NCBI RefSeq assembly: GCF_000004195.4
Contig: NC_030681.2
Span: forward strand, 23,638,482-23,702,481
Length of the DNA: 64,000 bases
Direction of reading: 5' to 3'
Source of the DNA: Xenopus tropicalis
Lineage: Eukaryota > Chordata > Amphibia > Anura > Pipidae
The notes beneath the pieces were generated by a model. That model was given only the letters and a program-made list of their open reading frames with translations. It did no database searches and was not told the origin of the DNA. A program made the translations under genes and the position numbers. The stretch's first letter is position 1; each line of letters starts with the position of its first letter. This document shows, in pieces, positions 11,401 to 23,230 of this stretch.

Positions 11401-14400
11401 AGCAACATCAAAGGGGCTGGCGAGCCACTGGTTGGAGATCACAGCTTTAGGGTGTTCAGCTATCCTCATGGGTTATGTGGCCCAGTAATTCTTAGAAAGC
11501 TGGAAACCAGACTTGTATGTGATTTACACACATATTTGAAAAAACAGCCAGCCTGTTCCCTACTCAAAATTAGATGCAATGTATGTATTGGCTGAAATAT
11601 AACCTCTAGAGATATATATGCATATGTCAACAATTTTTAAAATTATATACAAAAGACTACAGATGGTGCAGCTACCTGGGTGGTTTAAAAAAAAAAAAAA
11701 AAAAAGTACCTTTAACAAATAATGACATAATGTAACTAGTGGCTGCAGTCACTGTCGGTAAGAAACAGAATACCCCTTCATTGTACACTTAATCAAATAA
11801 AGAAATACTTAACTAAAGCTGGCCATACACGCAGGGCCGCCATCAGAAATCACGGGGCCCCTCACAAGAAAATTTTCTGGGCCCCCCTCCCACCAGTACA
11901 AAAGACTCACAGCCAGCAGCCCCCCCCCCCCCCAATACATGGTAACCAGCAGTGCCCCCCCCCCCCCCAGTACATTGGTAGCCAGCAGTGCCCCCCAGTA
12001 CATTGGTAGCCAGCAGTGGCACCCCCCAAGTACATTGGTAGCCAGCAGTGGCACCCCCCAAGTACATTGGTAGCCAGCAGGGCACCCCCCAAGTACATTG
12101 GTAGCCAGCAGCCCCCCCCCCCCCCCCCAAGTACATTGGTAGCCAGCAGGGCCCCCCCCCCAAGTACATTGGTAGCCAGCAGCCCCCCCCCCCCAAGTAC
12201 ATTGGTAGCCAGCAGGGCCCCCTCCCCAAGTACATTGGTAGCCAGCAGCCCCCCCCCCAAGTACATTGGTAGCCAGCAGCCCCCCCCCCCAAGTACATTG
12301 GTAGCCAGCAGGGCCCCCCCCTAGTACATTGGTAGCCAGCAGCCCCCCCCAAGTACATTGGCAGCCAGCAGGACCCCCCCCCCCAAATACATTGGTAGCC
12401 AGCAGGGCCCCCCACCCCAAGTACATTGGTAGCCAGCAGGGCCCCCCACCCCAAGTACATTGGTAGCCAGCACAGCACGGAACAGAACAGCACAGCCCCC
12501 GGCGTCTTCAGCGGCAGCTTCGCGTTCCTCCGGTGAGGTAGTTCCTTGGCGAAGCCTCTGCACTTCTGAGTGCCGGCAGAAGACAGGCCCTTTTATAAGG
12601 TTGCGCCCCGTGCGTACCGGCGTGCATGTACGCACGGGGCGCGACCAATAGGATCACCCGCTGACCACCAATGACAGGGCCCGGAATTAATTTAAGGGGG
12701 CCGAGCTATTAAGAAAACTTGAGCACAGCCGGGCCCCCTTTTAAGGTTAAAATTGTCCGGGCCCGGGACGGCTGTGCCCCCCTGATGGCAGCCCTGCATA
12801 CATGCAGCAATATAATGACTGTATGAAACGCTTTGTGTGTATCAAACCGTGTGCGGACGCTGAATAACTGTCCCAATAATTTTGGTACCATGGCTATCGG
12901 ACAAGTTAGAAAATGTCAGTCAGATAAGGATAAATTTTGCGAATGTATTGTGTATCTGATTATATCCTTGGCAGACCTACAATACATTTCATATATTTTG
13001 TACGATTGTTATCTGACAATTATTATATGTTCAGAATATCCTCCCCGATTTGTTATTTTTAGTTCTATATCATACAATTTTAATCTGAATGTTAGTTTTA
13101 GATCATTGCATTTAACCATACGATCGATATCAGAATATTCGTTAGAAGACCAAAATCTGAACGTCTATGGCCAGCGTAACCTCAGACCTGACAACATTTT
13201 GCTTAAGTCTTCCAGAAGCCTGAGTATTCTGCTTTGTTCTGATCAGTAAACTGATCTCACAGTTCCCTAACTGCATTTAAGAAAGATCTTGAGTTTAAAC
13301 TACGAAACTTATTGCAGTTTTGTTTTTTTTTTTAAATCTAATTTTATAATCTAGTTACCAAATTTAGAAAATCAATTTTTCATTAATTTTAAATGTACCT
13401 CAATTGATCTGAGCCAGAGAGCTGAAGCTATTATCTCAAAAAACACCTTTAAATGTAAAGGTAGGGGGAAGAAACAACAAAATGTTTTTTTTTTTTGGTT
13501 AAAAAAAATACTGCAAGTGGCACATGAAGGACCAGGATAAGATTTATAGTGTATAAGGTGAAGGTATACAGCAATACATGTACAGTACCTTCCAATTCGC
13601 TCCCGTACATTTTTATAGACTTGTGTAAGTTTAGGTTCCAGATACATAAGCAATCTATGTAGTAGTTCTGGAACTCTCCATTCCTGCTGGGCCAGTCCTC
13701 CCTGGAGCACATACAGTCGGCTAAAAGAAATTATAATAAAACAGTTATTTTATTACATTTGTTCTCACACTGCTGCACCATGCTGGATAATAACGGTCTG
13801 GGTTCTGTGGAAATCAAATAAACTGGACTGAATGCCTGACATCACATGTAGACATTAGCTTTGTGCCGTGTAACATTATTTGCACTAAGTATAAATATGG
13901 CTCCACTGGGAAAAACAAAATTGATACAAAGTTGAAATGTATTTTAGACTACAAGCTTTCTGTACTGATCAATATTTGTATGTAATCTGTATGTTCTAGG
14001 TCTACATCCATCTATTGTACAGCTTTGAGGTATATGTTGGCTCTTGTATAAATATGTGTTAATGATATTGGTCAGTGTTTAATGGCTTACAAGTTAAACC
14101 AAAAGCCCACTGCTGCAGAGATGGACAGATATATCAGTGGTATTATGCCAATGACTTGTGTTCAGTATAATTTCTCTCTAACTAAATGTAACCTGTTTAT
14201 TCCGGTACAGCTGCTGGAGCTTACCAGGCATCCGCAAAGGATCCCCCTTCCCCACTCACTGGAGACTCGAGCAGCAACTCAAACAGCCAGTGCAGTTTTC
14301 GAGGATCTCTGCTTTCCTAAGGTAAATTTAAAAATAAAAACAAAAAGCTTATTTTTTTATCCCTATGAAACAGGAAGGTGCAGTATCTGGGAGTGCAAAT

Positions 14401-15159
14401 TCTGATCAGAGGGCTCATAACCTCCTTCAAGGTCTTTTGCTGGGGGCGGGTCTTGTGTTATAAAAAAAATACGTGGGAGCTTTGCCCTGTGTTGTACAGC
14501 AGTGTGGGAAAGTGTGGCCCTTTCTTTGAAGAGCTAGATGTGGCCCTATTCTGCATAGCTGGCTGTCACAGTCCAGTAGTAGTTTGCTTCCAGCTAATGC
14601 TAATAGAAAGTAGTGTAAGCTGGGGGCACACTAGACTTGAGTTTGGGACCCCATATGGTATAACCAACAGATCGGTGTTTTGGGGAGGAAATCAATCACA
14701 CATGCTACAGGAGGCATTATTTTAGAACAGTCCAACAGTACTTACACAAGATGTTGCAATGCATGTTCCCCAGTCACTGTATGTTTCTACTGTGATGTTG
14801 GACAGAGCAGTTCTCAAAAGCGGACACAAAAACTTCCAGAGATTTTCCAACTGTTACAATTACAGAAATTAAGTTAGAAATAGGCCTAAAGCTTGCACTC
14901 TGCCCACTGCAATGCCTAAAATAATGGATTCCCCTTTAGCAAAGTTAAATGAAAAACAGCCCAACTGAAGAGTTACCTTTTCAAAAGTCCAATGTTTGGA
15001 GCCTCTGATCAAACCAGCTATGATCTCAGCCGCACATCGCTGTGTACTTTCATGTGAATCTGCTACCAGTCGCTCCAAATGGGGTTTTAATATTGGCAAA
15101 AATGCATCATCAAAATTCCTGAAAAGCCCCTAAAAAAAAACCCAAAAAACTAATTAACA

Positions 15160-15248
<89 letters not shown>

Positions 15249-18200
15249 CAAATCTGCGGGGGAAAAAAAAACTGGCACTGTAGTTCTGTAGACTGATCAA
15301 ATTGTTTCCTCCTACCTATAACCTATTAAAGCTGGCCACACACGTGGCGATCTTCGATCTTTCACATGAAAGATCGTTCCAACCCTCCACTGAAGTTCAG
15401 GGCTGAATCGTCAGATATGGAGGCTGAAACAATAGGATTTCTACCTCCTTCTGCGATTCAGCCCTGAAGGCAGATTTTGCTCAGGCGCCTTCTATGGCAC
15501 CCAATCAAAATCTTCTAACCTGCCTGATCGGCGAGTCGACCGATATCAGCAGCCTCCTGCTATATTGGTCGCCTCGCCGAGTTGCCATACAAGCACCGAA
15601 TATCGCACAAAACGAGGTTTCGTACGATATTATCGGTGCGTGTATGGCCAGCTTTATTCCTACGGAAGAGGCTACAATCCATTGTCACAGGCTACTGGAT
15701 GGGCTGTGTTCCCATCTGATGAAGCCCACATGACTTCTCAACAATATGGATAGCAGATCTATAGCCTATAAAAACCTAATAGTCTAAAAAGTAAAAAGAT
15801 CAAGAATGCTCATAGAGAAGGCCCAATTTGTGAAGCTATCTTGCTGCTCTCCATACAAAGCAGATGGATCTGGTCACTGATTGCGTTCTCCTACTTGTAA
15901 ACGTGCAAATGAAATGCTAAAAACAAACAAACCTTGAAGAGGCAAAACCTGCGGGGATTAAATTTATCTTTTCCTTTTCGGTCTTCTAAAGAAAGGAACT
16001 TTATCAGTTGGTCAACAAACTTCTCATCAGTAAAATGATCATAAATGATTTGTTCTGCCTGTAAAAAAAAAATTAAAAACAAAACATGAAAATAAGAGCA
16101 TAAATATGCCATAAAATGTGTTCCTTGCAGGGCTAACAGCTGTGTAGTGTGTTGTTAGCTGCAACAGTAGCAGGGTCTAAAACTCAGAACTTGGACCACA
16201 ATTGTACCAGCAACAATCATGAGCCAGAAGATACCTATGATCAGACTGCTGTCAGTGGTATGAAACCCTAATATTTGACAACCACCTTACATGCACCCCA
16301 AAATGCCAAAAATGTTAACTGTACCTCTGCCATTTCTTCTCTGCTTCTTCCAACTTTTGGCTGTTGATCAGCTGGTACATATACCAACATATTTCTGGGG
16401 GAAGTAACAGTGAAAGTAAGCATTCATGTTATTAACAAATAGCGTTCCATAGAATCCTAAAGCAATGCTAACAAATTCAACAATGTAGATGGTGAAGTCT
16501 CTCCACAGCCCATTACAACGGATTCCTGTAGACAAACCAATAGATCCTATCCACTGAATCATTGTGGGGAAAACTATTGAAGCCATATAAATCATTTTAA
16601 TGCACAAACGTCTTAGATGGGTAAGCAGAAGCAGCACTCTAAACAGTCAAGAAGCTACTTACTGAGGCCAGGTAGAATAACCCCAGTGTGTCTTCTCCAC
16701 AAAGCAGCACGACTCCCAGGCCTCCTTTGTGTTTGGTAGGTTGCTACTGTCATAAAGCAGCCACTGGTTGTCAGGTCTGTTTCCTACCAAGTTGGTCTCT
16801 GGTTTGGTACATCCACCTTTTAACAGCAAGCAAAAAAATCACATTAAGTTGTCAGCCAAGTAGGCTGACCCAATATCAATTTTATTTGTAAAAGGTAAAT
16901 GTCCCAGCCATTTCTCAGAAATGATGTTTACAAGCTGTTGCACCATATGAAAATATTGATAGCCAACTGTACTAGTAGAAAAACTCTAAAACATAATAAA
17001 TAGTAAACTGGCTATTCACAATGGCCTGTCATTTGAAAAAAAAAAAAAAATAGATTTTAAATCAAAGCAAATAAAGGGCCGTCTTAATAACAGTAAAATC
17101 AGTCCTATAAACCTAGACCTATAACCCATAGCAGCTAAACATTTTTTGCTTTTATCAAGCACTAACCAAAGTTCACTCTGATTGGTTGTTCTGTTTCTAT
17201 AGCCTATATCCAGAAATCTTTAGTGTATTTCACACAGGGAACCTGAAATTACTGTCACTGCGCAGTAGGTCCCCAAATGTTGTGAGCAGCCAACAGAGTC
17301 TGGGAAGTAAGTGTGCAATAGGTAAATGGCCAATTACATCTCTAGCTGGTGGAAACCTTTTGTTATACAGCCCAGTTGTGCCAGTTAACCAGCAAATGAT
17401 ATAGTGCAGTTTTTACAAATCCCCCTATAATATTTGAAAATGTGGGATTCTGGGAACCAAAAATTATTTAAAATTTGAATTACAGTTACAGATGAACGAC
17501 ATTACAGGAACACATACTGATTTTGTAAGGACAAATGGGCTCTTTCACATGTGGTCTCTTCAGCTGCTTCAGAATCCCAGCAACAGTGGAGATAGCCATC
17601 TAAAATGGACAGGAGAGAGAGATAAACCAACTTCAACCTCTTAGGGCTCTGGTACACGGGGAGATTAGTCGCCCGCGGCAAAACTCCCTACTCGTGGGCG
17701 ACTAATCTCCCCGAGTTGCCTTCCCCCTGCCATCCCACCGGCGAACTTGTAAGTCGCCGGCGGGATGGCAGACGCGGCGGGGCGATTTCGGGAAATCGCC
17801 GAAAAAGCCTCGCAAGTCTGTTCCGGCGATTTGCGCGAAATCGCGCCGCCATGTTCGCCGGTGGGATGGCAGGGGGAAGGCAACTCGGGGAGATTAGTCG
17901 CCCGCGAGCAGGGAGATTTGCCGCGGGCGACTAATCTCCCCGTGTACCAGAGCCCTCAGAGTATGCAGGTATGGAAGAAAATTATGTCTTGTATTCCTTA
18001 TCTTGTTGACTAATCCTGGCCATGCACCTTGAGATTAAGTCATCAAGCGAATCTCTGCTGGATTTGGCCATCCATGCACTGGCCAAAGCAGACAGATTGT
18101 CATCGGGGGGGGGGGGGTTAATGATAGGGTCAAAACTGAAGGCCTATGGTGACTAGATGGGCAAGGTCCACCTCAACAGATGCATATTTTCAATCCTGCT

Positions 18201-21200
18201 CAAAAAATATTTGTTCGAGGCCCCCATATACAGGCCAATAGGCTGTCAAATTGGTCTGGAGGGGCTAAGTGTGCAACTTCAGTCAGCCTACATATAGCCA
18301 GCTCAAAGCAAGGACTCTCAAATGTCGAGACATCATTTGTTTGTAAATAGCATGAAGTATTCTACCATTTTTCTTGCGAGTTAGCTGACTGCGTGCTATA
18401 ATTTCTGTCTATAGACACATCTTATTGAGGAACTACATTTTACAGAGAAAAAGACCCATGCGACAGGTTTTTTCTGTTCTGAGTAACAAACACTAACAGG
18501 CTTAATCAGAGAGTTACTAAAAAAAAAATAAAGACCAGTAAACACTATAAATAAGGTATAGTTTTTCACACACCAACACATATACATTGATTTCACCACA
18601 ATGCAGCTAAGTCATGATAAACTAGTACTGAACCCAGGACTGTGCTGCTATTAGTAAATATATGATAAGGAGTAAATGACAAGTACCAACACATGGTCAC
18701 ATATACTGTTTCCATGCAAAGACCTGCAGGTGTATGGCAACTGATCTTATTCATTTTAACCTATCAATGCAAAAGACATACCTTGCGCACAATGAGAGCA
18801 TCATGATTGAGGCACTGCACCAAGTATCTGATTGCACGCTGAGGTAGAACATAATCATCTCTCAAGAGCAGAGAGAGAAATCCAATGCCGATGTGTTCAA
18901 ATTTCCATGGGCTGAAAGAGGAAGAGAAAGCAGGCACATATGAGCAGCAATGCTACTAGAATACCCCGTACGCAAAGATTCCATGAAATCACACTCATCA
19001 ACAATTGAATGGTATTTGCCTAGACCATGCTGGCACACTGGGGGGGGGTTTATCACTCACAAACAAAAACTATTCCCCCGAACAATGTAGGTCTCTATAA
19101 AAAAATATTGCATAAACCAGCTCGTATGTAAAACCCGGCTTCATCTAAATAAACCATTTTCATAAAAATATACTTTTCAGTAGTATGTGCCATTGGGTAA
19201 TTCTAAATAGAAAACTGCCATTTTAAGTACTAAGTGCTGCCAACTGGGATCATACGATTCACAGCGCACACAAACAAACCAAGACGCATATTAATGCTAG
19301 GCCCCATCAGCCAATTAATGGGCAAAGTTCTCTCTTTTATACCTACACTACTTCCTGTTACAGTTAGAGCTGCATTATTTCCTATCAGCTGATCTCTGAG
19401 GGGGCACACAGCCCATCACTAAATGGTGGATCAAGGAAAACGATGTAAAAGGGCAATATTTACAGATATGTATATTCCAGATTGGTAACATTCTTAAATA
19501 GGTCACTTAACATGATATAAACTATCTGTTGGTTAAATATCCATTGTGGGGGTCTAGTTTTCTTTAATAGGCAAGGTTGTAAGCCTTTATTAGTTTCTTT
19601 TACAAAAACATTAATGTTTCAAATGAGAGATCAGCTCATATAGTGGGCTTCAAATACTAGTATCACTTACTTGTTAGCAGCACTGGGTGACCTAGTCACC
19701 GATATGGAATTGCCCTAGTGTTACAGCCATCTAGCAACTTCAGGCAATTCCCAAATTAACTTTTAAGAACAACTTAATGCTGAAATTATCTGCAGGCAGA
19801 AACATGTACCTGAGCTAAAAAGGATATTGACCCTAAATTAGCTAGACCACTTAAACAATAACCTGAAAGTCAAAGATAATGGGTGTCAATAACTTTAAAT
19901 ACAAATTGTAATTTTTTAATAAACATTTTCTGGATGCTTACAGATTTCTTTGGGTAACACAGTCCAATAAAGTGTTGACCAAACGTTCATAGTTTCTGTA
20001 AGAGATAAAAAAAAAATAAATACATGAACATTTTCTTAAAATATCTCTGTATCAGCAGGTTTATTAACAGGGAATGGACATGTTTACTATAAATGACTTG
20101 AAGGTCACTCCCAAAACCCTATTTTTAGGGCTTGGGTTGGAATAAAATATGCACTCCAGTGGTGCAATGCAGCAGTGCTAACAAGCAAGCCACAAACAAT
20201 AACAATATAAAATAGCCTCTTCAAAATCCAACCTTAGTCCTCCAGTAATCTGCTTCATTAAAAAAATACAGTGAGACCTTCATTTTACATACCCTGATTA
20301 TAGTGTAAAATACACTATAATGTCTTTATATGATTTATAAGTTGTGCTGTCCAATACTTACATTTTACAAAAATTTAGTGTTCAGGGCTCTGTCACACGT
20401 GGCGTTTCTACCACACAAACCTCCAGCCTGGTGTGGCCTTTCACTGCATGTGTGACACAGCCCTAAAGCACTGTGTTTTGATTTCTTTGAAAAAGGGAAC
20501 AAACTAAAATGTCAGAGAATTAAAACTTACTGAACAGACTCCACATTCTTCTCCTCCTGGCGTTTAACTGCTAATGCGAGTTCTTCAGGACTAGGCAGTT
20601 GGGTGCTGGTAGATGCCGACTGCTGCAGCATGATTGCAATCTGAATGCATATCTCAGGGACCTTTAATGATTTAGTCAAAAATTATTTACACTTGAGTAA
20701 AAAAATATGCAAAGTAGATTTTGTTAAAATCAGAAAGTGCTATGCTATGGTCCCTGTCACTTTTTATGTGACCCCGCCCCCCCCCCCCCCCCCAACAGCT
20801 GCATCTAACTTTGTACCATCAATAATGTTAGATGAAATTGTATGTATATGACGTACTACTTTTGTGCCAATATTTACTCTTTATACCCTGCTGCCTTTTA
20901 AATATATTAAAGAAAAAAAAAACTACCCCTAAGACAAACTGCCGCTTTATTTACACTATACCATAATTGGTGCCTGCTAAGGTTTGCAGATGGCTGTTGA
21001 TGGGGGAGCCTGAGCATTCAGCAAGTGGCAAGTAAGCAATGTTTGGCTAAGCCTCTGGTCCAACATTCATTTCAGCAACTCTTTCACAGCATAAACCAAG
21101 ACTCCAGCTTTAGTGAATACAAAATGTAAGCAAACATTCAAGTAAGAGATATCCTTACAGAAAAATCCAAGCCAATCGTTTCGTACTGTCGATGTATCTT

Positions 21201-23193
21201 CTCTGCCAAGTCATCAAAAAGGCGGACGATGGATGGTTTTTCAAGAGACATTGCTTTGCTGAGCCCTGAAGAGATAATTGCCGGCCAAGTCTGCACGATG
21301 CACTCCCAGTCATGGAGGTTTGCTAAACAAACCCCACCATGGTTTCCCAGAAGACAATACAAGGCACCCTAAACAACAACAGTAGATACAATAGATAGGA
21401 ACGCACATGAGTTTCACGGTACAGCGCATGCAAGTGTGCAAGATAAAATGAACACAAGAGTGCATACTTTGAACTGTTGCTGCCTGACATCCTGGCTCTC
21501 CGGTTGCAGGAATTCAAGTACAAGAGGAATTAGGTCCCGGCAGCAGAAATTGTATGTTCCCAGAGCAGTGAAAAACGCTTGCTGAGCTTTGTTCCTCACC
21601 TGCACAACAAAATCTTAAATTAAAAGTCTTACATTTATTTCTGCTGCAAAGATATACCTTATACAAGGCCAAAATAGCTGGTAAAGCATTTTCGCTGTAC
21701 CTCCAAAGACACAGTGGTACCTTTGTTGTATTCGTCAAAGTACAGATCTATCCAAAAACCTAGGGGAGCACTGAAAATTTGCACTCACCCCAATGTACTG
21801 TTAACCTAACCTGGGGTGGGTTGCCACCCACACACCTTTTACCTTGGGCTGGCATGTCTTCTTCTTTAAGAAACAAACCAACACAGGGTACTTTCTTACA
21901 GAGCACCACACAGCCATCCTGCCTGCTCCCAGTTATCACTTGCACAGTATATGGAGTACAGCAATCCAGGGGAGTCTAGTCTGCAGGTGATATGATGGTG
22001 GAAGGTCTCATCAGTGACAGCGATGAGACAGCATATAGAGAAAACATCAAAACTAAACAGCTGATTTCATCAGTTGTTGGCTAGTTAGGAACACGTGCAC
22101 TTCTCTCTGCCTATATTTTTTGTATATTTTAAGGTGTAGTTAAAAATGGAGAGATGTTAGTTACTAGTTAGCTAGTTACACAGGCACACAAGAAGACTCA
22201 CTTGAGATTATGCACTGTATGTCAGTTTGAGGCTAGGATGCATATAACAATGTAAAGCGCAGGAACACTGTTACTTATATTATGGCATTATCTGGATTGC
22301 TCACAGTATTGGCACTAAAACTGTTTATAGCACACTGTATTGTCTAGCTGTATAGCTCTGCAATGGTTTTATTTTTATATTTATGGTTTTAGGCTGGAAA
22401 TTTCTTTCACTGTGTATTTTTCGTATATAGTTGTGATGACAATAAAGCAAATCTGAGTCTTATTGTATTGCACATGCACCCAGGTGTAGTTGGGACTGGG
22501 GTGGCATACACAGGAGCAGTAAAAATTGGCAGCAGGAAGGTACCCTGGAGCTGGTTTGATTTGGAAATAGAAGAGGCTTGCCAGCCCAGGGTAAAAGGTA
22601 TAGTGATTTTTATCACTGGGAAGGTTGACTTAAATATTATCACCCCCCAAGGATTTTAACTTTCATTTTCTTTTATAATATTCTTGCCTGATTCTCTGTT
22701 TCGCTGTAATAAGCGAGTGAAACGGGGATACCTGTATAAATTAACTTTTCTCAGAATTCATAACTTCTCAATGTACTGCATTTTTAAGTTGCTCACCTGA
22801 CCATAAGAACTTGTAGACAGCCGCAGCAGATCCCTCAGCATGTCCTGGTGGACTTTTTTATATTCACAGCCTTCAACTGTCAATGTTCTCAACTGCAATA
22901 AACATTTATCATAAATAGGATTTTTTTTTATGGAAACTGGGATATGGCATGGTGCCAAGGCTCTCAGTACAGTAAGTCTGAAGAGGGAAATAATTACATT
23001 CTGAAATACATATTTCACTGACAGAATATGCTTTATTTACTAAGCATGAGCATACATGAATTCATGCCTATATCAAATTAAATGTCCTGAAAATATATTA
23101 TACAAAACATGTAGCAATCTGCATTTCATAAGTAAGTTTCTCACTTGTGTAATTATGTTTCAAAGAACAGATGGAGTGAAGAAAAGTACAATT

Positions 23194-23230
<37 letters not shown>

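Larger units (their letters stand above)
11815..13174. mobile_element. Older AAGCTGGCCATACACG-type MITE, split by a nested hAT element
   Basis: The left terminus AAAGCTGGCCATACACG (11817-) and right terminus CGTCTATGGCCAGCG (about 13160-13174) are inverted copies. Between them, after removing the insertion at 11832-12796, lies an AT-rich interior with paired arms (for example ATTTGTTATTTTTAG, TCAGAATATTCG). Boundaries are approximate. Confidence 0.6.

Noticed and set aside
11809..12635. Several long open frames (up to 216 codons) on both strands, Gly/Trp-rich or Pro/Ser-rich
   Set aside because: They are translations of the minisatellite in the hAT element; the same unit is read in every frame.
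14082..14405. 107-codon plus-strand frame over exon 38
   Set aside because: Antisense to a coding exon; the minus strand encodes the conserved PSME4 segment [17 protein letters not shown].
17665..18013. Two 72-codon frames with near-identical ends on opposite strands
   Set aside because: A consequence of the fold-back structure of the MITE at 17644-17955, not genes.
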